This document shows positions 44,246 through 53,334 of a stretch of 64,000 bases of DNA, piece by piece. Under the pieces are notes generated by a model. That model had not been told where the DNA came from and searched no databases. It was given only the letters and a program-made list of their open reading frames with translations. The DNA is from Ferribacterium limneticum (GTDB lineage: Bacteria; Pseudomonadota; Gammaproteobacteria; Burkholderiales; Rhodocyclaceae). Every line of letters begins with the position of its first letter. Positions within the stretch are counted from its first letter, which is position 1. Position numbers and translations under genes: made by a program. The stretch is taken from contig NZ_CP075191.1 in assembly GCF_020510625.1 (NCBI RefSeq), positions 3,036,001 through 3,100,000 of the forward strand, given 5' to 3'.

Positions 44246-45783
44246 TACTCCTGCCCACCATTCGCCAGGCCCAGCACCATCTGCTGCGAGGAGCGGCCAT
44301 CGCCGTCGTCATCGCTCTTAACCGGCTTGCCGCCACGCTTGCCTTCGACCGCATCGAGGTAATAGTCATCGATATCGCCGGTGATGTAGCAGCCATCGAA
44401 ACAGGAAGCATCGAAGACCGTCAGGTCGGCCCGCAGGTTGGTAATCGACTGCTTCAGCGCGTCGAGATCCTGATAAACCAGGGCATCGGCACCAATTTCG
44501 GCAGCAATCTGGGCATCAGTCCGGCCGGTCGCGATCAGTTCGGAACGGGTCGGCATATCAATGCCATAAACATTCGGGAAGCGCACCGGTGGCGCCGCCG
44601 AAGCGAAATAGACCTTGACGGCACCAGCCGCACGCGCCATTTCAACGATTTCGTGGCTGGTCGTACCGCGAACAATGGAGTCGTCAACCAGCAGAACGCG
44701 CTTGCCCTTGAACTCCTGGCCGACGGTGTTCAGTTTCTGGCGCACCGATTTCTTGCGCATCGCCTGACCCGGCATGATGAAAGTCCGGCCGACATAGCGA
44801 TTCTTGACGAAGCCTTCACGGAACGGAATGTTGAGCACCTGCGCCAGTTGCATGGCCGATGGGCGGCTGGAATCGGGAATCGGGATGACGACGTCGATAT
44901 CCTCGATCTGAATATGCTTCTTGACCTTCTCGGCCAGCAGTTCGCCCATGGCCAGACGCGCTTCGTAAACCGAAACGCCGTCGATCACGGTATCCGGCCG
45001 GGCCAGATAAACATACTCGAAGATACACGGGGCATACATCGGCTGCTGAGCGCACTGGCGGCTATGCAACTGATGATTGAAGTCGATGAAGATCGCCTCA
45101 CCCGGCTCGATGTCGCGCACCATCTTGAAACCAAGGGTGTCGAGGGCAACGGACTCGGAAGAAACAAGATATTCCATGCCTTCCGGCGTCTCGTTCTGGC
45201 CGTAGATCAGCGGACGAATACCATGCGGATCGCGGAAAGCGAGCAGGCCGTAGCCGGCAATCAGCACCACGACGGCGTAAGCGCCACGGCAGCGACGATG
45301 CACGCCGCCAACCGCCTGGAAGATGGCATCGACGTCGAGCTCGTAGCCATGTGCCGACGACTGAAGCTCATGGGCCAACACGTTGAGCAGCACTTCGGAG
45401 TCAGAGTTGGTATTGATGTGCCGGCGATCGAGGCGGAACATCTCGCCCTTCAGCTGCTCGGCATTGGTCAGGTTGCCGTTGTGACCAAGCACCAGGCCAA
45501 ACGGCGAATTGACGTAAAAGGGCTGCGACTCGGCGAAGTTGTAGGCTGACCCGGCGGTCGGGTAACGCACGTGGCCAATGCCGCAATTGCCCGGCAGCGC
45601 GCGCATGTTGCGGGTGCGGAATACGTCGCGCACCAGCCCTGGCCCCTTGTGCAGGTGAAAGGTGTTGCCTTCCGCCGTCGCAATACCAGCTGCATCCTGG
45701 CCACGATGCTGAAGCACCATCAGACCATCGTAAAGCAGCTGATTGACCGGCGTTGTCGCCATTACACCCAGAATCCCGCACAT
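44245..45783 (-). CDS. purF: Amidophosphoribosyltransferase
   Basis: 512 aa enzyme for the first committed step of purine synthesis (PRPP plus Gln to phosphoribosylamine). After Met removal Cys becomes the N-terminal glutaminase nucleophile (MCGILGVMA). HRGQDAAG, GHVRYPTAG, and the PRPP loop VLLVDDSIVRGTTS are present. The C-terminal end carries a His/Lys-poor tail of normal length. It sits between cvpA and metZ; the classic cvpA-purF pairing is kept, with a 12-base gap. Confidence 0.98.
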   Translation of the reverse strand: MCGILGVMATTPVNQLLYDGLMVLQHRGQDAAGIATAEGNTFHLHKGPGLVRDVFRTRNMRALPGNCGIGHVRYPTAGSAYNFAESQPFYVNSPFGLVLGHNGNLTNAEQLKGEMFRLDRRHINTNSDSEVLLNVLAHELQSSAHGYELDVDAIFQAVGGVHRRCRGAYAVVVLIAGYGLLAFRDPHGIRPLIYGQNETPEGMEYLVSSESVALDTLGFKMVRDIEPGEAIFIDFNHQLHSRQCAQQPMYAPCIFEYVYLARPDTVIDGVSVYEARLAMGELLAEKVKKHIQIEDIDVVIPIPDSSRPSAMQLAQVLNIPFREGFVKNRYVGRTFIMPGQAMRKKSVRQKLNTVGQEFKGKRVLLVDDSIVRGTTSHEIVEMARAAGAVKVYFASAAPPVRFPNVYGIDMPTRSELIATGRTDAQIAAEIGADALVYQDLDALKQSITNLRADLTVFDASCFDGCYITGDIDDYYLDAVEGKRGGKPVKSDDDGDGRSSQQMVLGLANGGQE

Positions 45784-45795
45784 AGTATTTCCTGC

Positions 45796-46287
45796 CTAGC
45801 TAAATCGAATTCGTTTTGCCAAATCGTCCGGCAACCAGGGTTTGGCTGCCAGGACGACGGTTTCCAAAGGCGGCGACAAGGTCGCATCCCGCCACCAAGC
45901 CTGCATCGGCGCCGAGGTCATGCCCCCCAGCCCGACCAGCACCATGCATACCAGCACACCACGGACCAGGCCGAAGAGCATGCCGAGAATACGGTCCGAC
46001 ACGGACAGGCCCAGCGCCTTGACCATGCTGCGCACCGCCATCCTGAACAAGGCCATGACGATCAGCACACCGACAAATATCACCACACAACCCGCCAACG
46101 TTCGCAATGCCGGATCGGACAAGCCGGCGAACGCCGTCCGTCCAACCACAGCCCCGAACTCCACGGCAGCGAAGATCGCCAGCACCCAGGCGACCAACGC
46201 GATAATCTCGCCCACCACGCCACGCCACAAGCCAAAAACCAGTGACACGCCGACGATGCCGATCGCAACGTAGTCAAATCCCGTCAT
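45796..46287 (-). CDS. cvpA: Colicin V production family membrane protein CvpA
   Basis: 163 aa with four TM helices (about 5-22, 28-46, 64-88, 102-122). The N-terminal DYVAIGIVGVSLVFGLWRG and the GRILGMLFG-like segment (DRILGMLFGLVRGVL) are diagnostic of CvpA. It is encoded directly upstream of purF, as in E. coli. It overlaps dedD by four bases. In relatives it affects envelope stress resistance and colicin V export; the molecular role is not known. Confidence 0.95.
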   Translation of the reverse strand: MTGFDYVAIGIVGVSLVFGLWRGVVGEIIALVAWVLAIFAAVEFGAVVGRTAFAGLSDPALRTLAGCVVIFVGVLIVMALFRMAVRSMVKALGLSVSDRILGMLFGLVRGVLVCMVLVGLGGMTSAPMQAWWRDATLSPPLETVVLAAKPWLPDDLAKRIRFS

Positions 46288-47015
46288 GGTTTGGCAGCAA
46301 CGACTCCGGACACACCGATACGCTGCATTTTCTCAAGCGCCTTGTCGGCGGCTTCGCGACTGGCGAAGGGGCCGGCCCGAACGCGGGTTTTCTTGCCCTG
46401 CGGCGTATCGAGCGGTTCGCTGAAAGTCTTGATGCCCTGCTCCGTCAACTTGGCCTTCAGCGTCTTGACGTTCGCCTCATTGGAGAAAGCACCGATCAAC
46501 ACCAGATATTCGCCGCCCTTGGCTGCCGGCTTGGCTTCAGCCGTCTGTCCGGCCAGAATCGCCGCTGCCCGCTTGGCATCATCGGCCTTGGGCTTTTCAG
46601 CGGCCTTTTCGGCGGGTTTCTCAGCCGGCTTGGCAGCTGGTTTTTCCGGGGCCTTTTCAGTTTTCAGTGCTGGCTTTTCAACAGGTTTTTCTGCTGGCTT
46701 GTCATCCGCCTTGACGACCTCGAGCACACGGGCCGTCGGCTTGACTTCAGGCGCTACGACGGCCGGCGCCTTTTCTGCAGGCAGCTCGGCGGGCCTGGCC
46801 GCCGGTTTCTCGACCGGTGCAGCAGCAAACTTGGGGGCAAACGGCTTTTCTTCCTGACCGGGAATGCGGATTTCGACATCCTGCACCGTCTGGCGTGGCT
46901 CGTGATCCATCACCATGGGCAGCACTACGGCCACCACGGAAACGAAGAAAACCGCCCCGACCAGACGGCGGCGGGCGCGTTTCTTGAGGTGCAACTGGGC
47001 GTCGTTGTCGTCCAT
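46284..47015 (-). CDS. dedD: SPOR-domain cell-division protein (DedD-like)
   Basis: 243 aa bitopic protein. A basic cytoplasmic N terminus (KKRARRR) leads into one TM helix at about 18-35 (LVGAVFFVSVVAVVLPMVM), a long Lys/Ala/Pro/Glu-rich periplasmic linker (about 55-160, repeated EKPAEKP-type units), and a C-terminal SPOR domain (YLVLIGAFSNEANVKTLKAK ... TRVRAGPFASREAADKAL). SPOR binds denuded septal peptidoglycan, which brings the protein to the division site. It lies two bases after folC and overlaps cvpA. Confidence 0.9.
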   Translation of the reverse strand: MDDNDAQLHLKKRARRRLVGAVFFVSVVAVVLPMVMDHEPRQTVQDVEIRIPGQEEKPFAPKFAAAPVEKPAARPAELPAEKAPAVVAPEVKPTARVLEVVKADDKPAEKPVEKPALKTEKAPEKPAAKPAEKPAEKAAEKPKADDAKRAAAILAGQTAEAKPAAKGGEYLVLIGAFSNEANVKTLKAKLTEQGIKTFSEPLDTPQGKKTRVRAGPFASREAADKALEKMQRIGVSGVVAAKP

Positions 47016-47017
47016 GA

Positions 47018-48325
47018 TCAGGGCTTTTTCCGAAGCGCTTCAAGCGCGCCGGCCACCGTATAGAAAGATCCAAAGGCCAGAATTCTATCACTTTCAGCAG
47101 CCTGACCCTTGGCTGCCTGCAAGGCCTCCTGCGGCGAAGGATGGCAAACCACCTCGCCACCCAGCCCGGTATCGGCGATGATGCCGGCCAATTTTTCAGC
47201 GGCGGTACCGCGCGGGCCACCCAGGGTCGCCAGATGCCAGACATCGACCTTACCCTTGAGCGGCGCCAGCGCGCCGGCGATGTCCTTGTCGCTGAGCATG
47301 CCGACGACGGCAAAAGTTTTGTCGAAGAACCCCATGCTCGACAAATTGTCGGCCAGCACACGAATCGCCTGCGGATTGTGGCCAACATCCAGAACGATGG
47401 CCGGTTTGCCCGGAATAACCTGGAAGCGACCATTCAATTCGGTTTCGATCAACCCGGGACGGATGGCCTGCATGGTCACTGGCAATTTGTCGGCAATGGC
47501 ATCCAGTGCCGCCAGGGCCACCGCCGCGTTGTAAAGCTGCGTCGGGCCGCGCAGGCCGGGATAAGCCAGGGCGCGTTTTATCAACTGCGTGCCGGAACGA
47601 CACCACCAACGCCATTGCAGTCGGTTTTCGTTGGTTTCGGCACTCGGTCGCTCGAAACCGAAATCGCGACCGATCAGGCGCAGATCGGCGCCAATGGCCG
47701 CTGCATGATCGAGCAGGCTTTGTGGCGGCTGCGGGTCGGCACACAAGGCCGGTTTGCCGGCGCGGAAAATGCCCGCCTTCTCGAAACCGATCGATTCGCG
47801 GTCTGGCCCCAGCCAATCCATGTGGTCGAGCGCCACGGTCGTCACGATGGAGACGTCCGGCTCGTAGGCATTGACCGCGTCCAGGCGACCGCCCAGGCCG
47901 ACTTCGAGAATCGCCGCTTCAACGCCGGCCTCGGCAAAGACCTCCCAGGCCGCCAGCGTACCGAACTCAAAATAGGTCAGCGCGACATCGCCAGCCTGCT
48001 GACGCGCCGCCTCGACACGGGCAAATGCCGCACACAGCGCTTCATCGCTGGCCGACCGGCCATTCAGGCGAACGCGTTCGTTATAGGCGAGCAAATGCGG
48101 CGAGGTGTAACAACCCACCTTGTAACCGGCGCGATCGATGATGGTTTCCAGATAGGCGCAGGTCGACCCCTTGCCATTGGTGCCACCAACGATGATCACC
48201 GGACAATGCTGCGTCTGTCCAAGCGCATCCTTGACCAGCCGAATGCGATCGAGGCCCAGTTCGATGCCGGCCTGACCTTTCGGGTGCAGACCTTCGAGAT
48301 GGGCTAACCAGTCAGTTAAATTCAT
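47018..48325 (-). CDS. folC: Dihydrofolate synthase/folylpolyglutamate synthase
   Basis: 435 aa Mur-ligase-fold enzyme that adds Glu to dihydropteroate and then further Glu to folates. The P-loop is VGGTNGKGSTCAYLE, followed by YTSPHLLAYNERVRLNG and the YNAAVALAALDAI segment. DVGHNPQA in the C-terminal domain is typical. The gene lies 87 bases after accD, the usual accD-folC-dedD-cvpA order. Confidence 0.96.
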   Translation of the reverse strand: MNLTDWLAHLEGLHPKGQAGIELGLDRIRLVKDALGQTQHCPVIIVGGTNGKGSTCAYLETIIDRAGYKVGCYTSPHLLAYNERVRLNGRSASDEALCAAFARVEAARQQAGDVALTYFEFGTLAAWEVFAEAGVEAAILEVGLGGRLDAVNAYEPDVSIVTTVALDHMDWLGPDRESIGFEKAGIFRAGKPALCADPQPPQSLLDHAAAIGADLRLIGRDFGFERPSAETNENRLQWRWWCRSGTQLIKRALAYPGLRGPTQLYNAAVALAALDAIADKLPVTMQAIRPGLIETELNGRFQVIPGKPAIVLDVGHNPQAIRVLADNLSSMGFFDKTFAVVGMLSDKDIAGALAPLKGKVDVWHLATLGGPRGTAAEKLAGIIADTGLGGEVVCHPSPQEALQAAKGQAAESDRILAFGSFYTVAGALEALRKKP

Positions 48326-48412
48326 TGAGGATTGAGTCGTTGGGATTCAGGATCAAGCAGGCAAGCGCACACGCCAGCGGGGCTGGCAAACTCGATCCTA
48401 GCCACTCGGCTT

Positions 48413-49282
48413 TCAAGCGGCAGCCGGCAATTTTTGCAGCAGGGCCAGAACGCGGGCGACCTGATCGCGCAGTTCGCGACGATCGACGATCATGTCGATG
48501 GCGCCCTTTTCCAGGATGAACTCTGAGCGCTGGAAGCCTTCCGGCAGTGTTTCGCGCACGGTCTGTTCGATCACACGCGGGCCGGCAAAGCCGATCAGCG
48601 CCTTCGGTTCGGCAATCACCACATCGCCGACAAAGGCGAAGGACGCGGAAACGCCGCCCATGGTAGGGTCGGTCAGAATGGAGATGAAAGGCAGGCCAGC
48701 CGCAGAAAGCTTGGTCAGTGCAGCCGTCGTCTTGGCCATTTGCATCAGCGAGAACAGACCTTCCTGCATCCGCGCCCCACCGGAGGCGGTAATGCAGATA
48801 AAGGGCGTTTTCTGTTCGACCGCAGCCTGCACGCCACGGACGAAGCGCTCGCCGAGCACCGAGCCCATCGAGCCACCCATGAAGTCGAACTCAAAAGCCG
48901 CCGCAACAACCGGCATGGTCTTGATGGCACCTTGCAGCACAACCAGCGAATCGCTCTCGCCCGTGGACTCATTGGCTTCCATCAGGCGATCCGGGTACTT
49001 CTTGGAATCCTTGAATTTCAGGCTATCGACCGGCAGAACCTCAGCGCCAATCTCGAAACGACCTTCCGAATCGAGCAGCAGATCCAGCCGCTGGCGTGAG
49101 TTCAGGCGATTGTGATGGCCGCACTTGGGGCAGACCTGCAGATTATTTTCCAGATCGGTGGCGTAAAGCACCGCCTCGCAGGACGGACACTTGCTCCACA
49201 AACCTTCCGGCAGGTTGCCGCGGCGCTGGGGGCCTTGTTCACGCTTGATCTTCGGGGGCAGTAGTTTGGTCAGCCAGCTCAT
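48413..49282 (-). CDS. accD: Acetyl-CoA carboxylase carboxyltransferase subunit beta
   Basis: 289 aa. The four-Cys zinc finger is C32PSC35...C51PKC54. The carboxyltransferase crotonase-like fold includes [16 protein letters not shown] and [15 protein letters not shown]. It forms malonyl-CoA with AccA, biotin-AccB and AccC for fatty acid synthesis. The start overlaps the trpA stop (ATGA), linking fatty acid and Trp genes on one transcript. Confidence 0.98.
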   Translation of the reverse strand: MSWLTKLLPPKIKREQGPQRRGNLPEGLWSKCPSCEAVLYATDLENNLQVCPKCGHHNRLNSRQRLDLLLDSEGRFEIGAEVLPVDSLKFKDSKKYPDRLMEANESTGESDSLVVLQGAIKTMPVVAAAFEFDFMGGSMGSVLGERFVRGVQAAVEQKTPFICITASGGARMQEGLFSLMQMAKTTAALTKLSAAGLPFISILTDPTMGGVSASFAFVGDVVIAEPKALIGFAGPRVIEQTVRETLPEGFQRSEFILEKGAIDMIVDRRELRDQVARVLALLQKLPAAA

Positions 49283-50085
49283 TTTTTCACCTCATCGACA
49301 CCACGGCGAATGTCTGCGACCAGGGTTTTCACATTGGCGCAGGCTGTTTCAGCCGTCGATTTTTCAATTTCTTCGATAATCCGGCTGCCGACGACCACGG
49401 CATCGGCAATAGCGGCGATGCGCGCTGCAGTTGCCGCATCGCGGATGCCAAAACCAACGCCTACCGGCAGACCGGTCTTTTCGCGGATCAGCGGCAAGCG
49501 CTCGGCCACCGCTTCGACGTTCAGCGCGCCGGAACCGGTCACCCCGGCCAGCGAGACGTAATAGACGTAACCACTGGCGATTTCGGCAACATGCGCAATG
49601 CGCTCGGCCGATGAGGTCGGGGCCAGCAGGAAGATCGGATCCATGCCCTGCGCCTTCATGGCGGCACCAAAGGCGGCTGCCTCCTCCGGCGGGTAGTCCA
49701 CAACCAGCACGCCATCGACGCCAGCCTGAGCGGCGGCGGCGGCGAACTGCTCCAGACCCATCGCTTCAATCGGGTTGGCGTACCCCATCAGCACAACGGG
49801 TGTCTTGCCATCAGTCTTGCGAAACTCAACCACAAGTTGCAGCACCTTGCGCAGCGTCATCCCCTTGGCCAGTGCGCGCTCGGAAGCACGCTGAATGGTC
49901 GGGCCATCGGCCATCGGATCGGAGAACGGGACACCCAGTTCGATGACATCGGCGCCGGCTTCAACCAAGGTATGCATCAGCGGCAGGGTCAAGGCGACAT
50001 CCGGATCACCGGCAGTGATGAAGGGAATCAGCGCCTTGCGGCCTTCGCCATTGAGGCGGTCAAAAGCGGACTTGATGCGCGACAT
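49279..50085 (-). CDS. trpA: Tryptophan synthase alpha subunit
   Basis: 268 aa TIM barrel that cleaves indole-3-glycerol phosphate to indole. Catalytic Glu and Asp lie in [25 protein letters not shown] segment [31 protein letters not shown], and VGFGIRD are all conserved. It overlaps trpB by one base and accD by four. Confidence 0.98.
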   Translation of the reverse strand: MSRIKSAFDRLNGEGRKALIPFITAGDPDVALTLPLMHTLVEAGADVIELGVPFSDPMADGPTIQRASERALAKGMTLRKVLQLVVEFRKTDGKTPVVLMGYANPIEAMGLEQFAAAAAQAGVDGVLVVDYPPEEAAAFGAAMKAQGMDPIFLLAPTSSAERIAHVAEIASGYVYYVSLAGVTGSGALNVEAVAERLPLIREKTGLPVGVGFGIRDAATAARIAAIADAVVVGSRIIEEIEKSTAETACANVKTLVADIRRGVDEVKK

Positions 50086-51284
50086 CAGAAAACGATCCCG
50101 GATTTTTCGGCCACGGTATGCATGTCCTTGTCACCCCGACCGGAGAGGTTGACCAGCAAAATCTTGTCCTTGGCCAAGGTCGGCGCCAGCTTGGCAGCAT
50201 AGGCCAGCGCGTGGCTGGATTCGAGTGCCGGGATGATGCCTTCGATGCGGCACAGGGTATGGAAGGCAGCCAGCGCTTCACTGTCGGTGACCGGCTGGTA
50301 CTCAGCACGGCCCAAATCCTTCAGCCAGGCGTGTTCCGGGCCGACGCCCGGGTAGTCCAGACCGGCCGACACCGAATGCGTCTCGATGATCTGGCCATCT
50401 TCATCCTGCAGCAGATAGGTGCGGTTGCCGTGCAGTACGCCGGGCACGCCCGCCGTCAGCGAGGCAGAGTGGCGACCGGTTTCCATGCCGTCACCAGCGG
50501 CTTCGACGCCAATCAGACGAACGCCCTCGACATTGATGTACGGGTAGAAGATGCCCATGGCGTTGGAACCACCGCCGACGCAGGCAATAACGGCATCCGG
50601 CTGGCGGCCGGTCATTTCCGGCATCTGAACCAGACATTCTTCGCCGATGATCTTCTGGAAATCGCGCACCAGCATCGGGTACGGGTGCGGACCAGCCACC
50701 GTGCCGATGATGTAGAAGGTGTTGTGGATGTTGGTCACCCAGTCGCGCATCGCTTCGTTCAACGCGTCCTTCAGCGTCTTCGAGCCGGACTCGACCGGGA
50801 CGACGGTGGCGCCGAGCAATTTCATGCGATAGACGTTGGCGGCTTGACGCTTGACGTCCTCGCTACCCATGTAGACCACGCATTCCATGCCGTAGCGGGC
50901 AGCAACCGTCGCGGTGGCGACCCCGTGCTGGCCGGCGCCGGTTTCGGCGATGACACGCGGCTTGCCCATGCGTTTGGCGAGCATGGCCTGGCCGATGCAG
51001 TTATTCACCTTGTGGGCGCCGGTATGATTCAGGTCTTCGCGCTTCAGGTAAATCTGGGCGCCGCCGAGCATTTCCGACCAGCGCTTGGCGTGGTATATCG
51101 GCGACGGCCGGCCGACGAAATGCTTCAGCTCGTATTCGTATTCGGCCCGAAAAGCCGGGTCGGCCTGTGCAGCCTCGTAGGCAGCCTTCAGTTCATCAAG
51201 CGCGCCAAACAGCGTCTCGGCCACGAAAACGCCACCGTAGGGGCCGAAATGGCCCTTGGCGTCGGGGAAGTTATATTGACTCAT
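50085..51284 (-). CDS. trpB: Tryptophan synthase beta subunit
   Basis: 399 aa PLP enzyme joining indole and serine. The PLP Lys is in [23 protein letters not shown] and the phosphate-binding [10 protein letters not shown] are present, as is the [17 protein letters not shown]-domain loop. The start lies 14 bases inside the end of trpF, so translation is coupled. Confidence 0.98.
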   Translation of the reverse strand: MSQYNFPDAKGHFGPYGGVFVAETLFGALDELKAAYEAAQADPAFRAEYEYELKHFVGRPSPIYHAKRWSEMLGGAQIYLKREDLNHTGAHKVNNCIGQAMLAKRMGKPRVIAETGAGQHGVATATVAARYGMECVVYMGSEDVKRQAANVYRMKLLGATVVPVESGSKTLKDALNEAMRDWVTNIHNTFYIIGTVAGPHPYPMLVRDFQKIIGEECLVQMPEMTGRQPDAVIACVGGGSNAMGIFYPYINVEGVRLIGVEAAGDGMETGRHSASLTAGVPGVLHGNRTYLLQDEDGQIIETHSVSAGLDYPGVGPEHAWLKDLGRAEYQPVTDSEALAAFHTLCRIEGIIPALESSHALAYAAKLAPTLAKDKILLVNLSGRGDKDMHTVAEKSGIVF

Positions 51285-51897
51285 CAGCTTTCCGTACTGC
51301 CGCCACGAAGGCAGCGATTTTCGAGTGATCCTTGATTCCCTTGCTCATTTCGACTCCGGAAGACACGTCGACCGCCACCGGGCGCACGCGCCGCACGGCA
51401 TCACCGACATTGTCCGCGGTCAAACCGCCTGAAAGCACCAGATAGCCGGGCAGGTCAGGCGGAATCAGCGTCCAGTCGAAGACATGACCACCGCCACCGT
51501 AGCCCTCGACAAAGGCATCCAGTAACAGCCCCCGGGAATCGGAGAACGAGCTGGCGAATTCTACCAGATCAAGCCCCGGCCTCACCCGGGCCGCCCGCAG
51601 ATAGGGGCGGGAGAACTGGCGACAATACGCCGTATCTTCGTCGCCGTGAAACTGCAAGATGTTGATCGGCAGGGCACCGCAGGCAGCCTGAACAAGCTCG
51701 GGCGTTTCATTGACAAACAGGCCGACGACATCGACGAACGGCGGGATTCGCCTGGCCAGCTCGGCTGCCCGCTGCGGCGTCACATAGCGCGGGCTCGGTG
51801 GATAAAAGACAAATCCGATCGCATCGGCACCTACCGCCACCGCCGCATCGACATCCTCTTCACGAGTCAATCCGCAAATCTTGATTCGGGTCTTCAT
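51271..51897 (-). CDS. trpF: Phosphoribosylanthranilate isomerase
   Basis: 208 aa TIM barrel. It begins [19 protein letters not shown], with the catalytic Cys in ICG and [10 protein letters not shown] following. LQFHGDE, LLLDAF, and the phosphate-binding end [15 protein letters not shown] are present. It is separate from trpC, as in other betaproteobacteria, and clustered with trpB and trpA but not with trpEGDC. It overlaps truA by four bases. Confidence 0.97.
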   Translation of the reverse strand: MKTRIKICGLTREEDVDAAVAVGADAIGFVFYPPSPRYVTPQRAAELARRIPPFVDVVGLFVNETPELVQAACGALPINILQFHGDEDTAYCRQFSRPYLRAARVRPGLDLVEFASSFSDSRGLLLDAFVEGYGGGGHVFDWTLIPPDLPGYLVLSGGLTADNVGDAVRRVRPVAVDVSSGVEMSKGIKDHSKIAAFVAAVRKADESI

Positions 51898-52682
51898 TTC
51901 AACATCCCGTCGAGAAAATCATCATCGGGGTCAGGCAATCCCCAATGCGGCTCGTAAACCGGGCCGCGAAAATACAGGCCATCCGGCGAAAACGTCGGCG
52001 CCGCCAGCTTGCGATCCTTCATTTGCAACAATTCATCGACCCAACTTGGTGACTGCGTCCCTTTGCCGATATAGACCAGGGTACCGACCAGATTGCGAAC
52101 CATGTGATGCAGGAAGGCGCTGGCCTCGAAATCAAAAACAAACATGTTGCCGCATTGGCGCACCTCTGCGCGTGACATGGTCTTGATCGGCGACTTGGCC
52201 TGACAGTCTGCCGCCCGGAAGGCAGAAAAATCGTGCTCACCGAGCAGTCGTGCGCTAGCCGCCTGCATCACAGCCAAATCCAGCGGCCAGTGAAACCAGC
52301 CCACCCGCCCCTGCCACAAGCCGGGACGTTGCGGACGGTTGAGCAGCAGATAGCGATAGCGCCGACCTCGGGCACTGAAACGGGCGTGAAATTCTGCGGC
52401 CACCGGCTGCGCCCAGCGCACGGCCACGCCTTCCGGCAGATGCGAATTGACACCACGAACCCACGCGGTCAGCGGACGCTCAACCAAAGTATCGAAATGG
52501 ACAACTTGATGCGTTGCGTGAACCCCCGCGTCGGTCCGCCCCGCGCAGAGCACACCGACCGGCCCACCCGCAATCCCGCGCAAGGCGGCTTCCAGCGCAT
52601 CCTGCACCGTTCCGCCGCCAGCCTGACTCTGCCAGCCATGGAATGCGGTACCGCAGTATTCAATCCCCAGCGCAATTCTCAC
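51894..52682 (-). CDS. truA: tRNA pseudouridine(38-40) synthase TruA
   Basis: 262 aa enzyme that isomerises U38-U40 in tRNA anticodon arms. The catalytic Asp51 is in CAGRTDAGVHA. RYRYLLLNRP and ASAFLHHMVRNLVGTLV are conserved. It overlaps trpF by four bases and the membrane protein upstream by four bases, in the common fimV-(membrane protein)-truA-trpF order. Confidence 0.97.
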   Translation of the reverse strand: MRIALGIEYCGTAFHGWQSQAGGGTVQDALEAALRGIAGGPVGVLCAGRTDAGVHATHQVVHFDTLVERPLTAWVRGVNSHLPEGVAVRWAQPVAAEFHARFSARGRRYRYLLLNRPQRPGLWQGRVGWFHWPLDLAVMQAASARLLGEHDFSAFRAADCQAKSPIKTMSRAEVRQCGNMFVFDFEASAFLHHMVRNLVGTLVYIGKGTQSPSWVDELLQMKDRKLAAPTFSPDGLYFRGPVYEPHWGLPDPDDDFLDGMLK

Positions 52683-53323
52683 AACAATACCGCTCCCATC
52701 AAGCCGATAACCGCCATCCCAAGCACAACAGCGTCCCGACCGGACCAGGGCAAAACTTTCAGATGAAGCACCTCAGGTCCGCCGGCCAGCACAGCGTCGA
52801 CCGCCAGCATTCGCCGCCATGCCCCCTTTTCTGGAACCGTTTGCAGATTTTCGAGAACCAGCGACAAACGAACCACCAAACGCTCGATATCCAGCCCCAG
52901 CGTACGGAAAGGTTTTAGCAAGTACCACAATCCACCGACCATTCCATCGCGGTCAGCATTGACAAAAAGCCAGGCCAGACAGGCCAGCATGATCAGCAGT
53001 CGAGCCGCCTGCAAGCTGGCTTCGGCGATCCCCTCGTAGGTTGGCGCCCACGGCCAGTCCTGCCATGCCTCACCCGGCGTGTTGTAGGCCAGAATCAGCC
53101 ACAGCGTCAGCAGCAACCAGCGAGCCCGGCGCACATATGCCAGCCAGCGACCCAGCGAAGCCGGCGCCAGCACAAAAACCCCAAGCCACAAAAACGCCAA
53201 GCCGGCGTATCCGACAAACTGTAAGCCCAGAACAGCAGCCAGCCAGACGATCAATGCACAAGCAGGATGCAAACCGGGCTCCCAAAATGCACACAGCCCC
53301 TTGCGGGGCCATGTGCCGATCAC
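52679..53323 (-). CDS. Membrane protein resembling CbiQ/EcfT transporter subunits
   Basis: 214 aa with about five to six TM segments. The middle part (LYNTPGEAW; GIAEASLQAARLLIMLACL) and the cytoplasmic region LKPFRTLGLDIERLVVRLSL recall the coupling domain of CbiQ/EcfT proteins of ECF transporters. The Ala-Arg-Arg-x-type motifs are not clear, and no ECF ATPase or S-component is nearby, so this may be a stand-alone relative. The start is GTG 53323, eleven bases after fimV. Proteins in this position are conserved in betaproteobacteria but uncharacterised as far as I know. Confidence 0.6.
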   Translation of the reverse strand: MIGTWPRKGLCAFWEPGLHPACALIVWLAAVLGLQFVGYAGLAFLWLGVFVLAPASLGRWLAYVRRARWLLLTLWLILAYNTPGEAWQDWPWAPTYEGIAEASLQAARLLIMLACLAWLFVNADRDGMVGGLWYLLKPFRTLGLDIERLVVRLSLVLENLQTVPEKGAWRRMLAVDAVLAGGPEVLHLKVLPWSGRDAVVLGMAVIGLMGAVLL

Positions 53324-53334
53324 AAGCCTGAATT

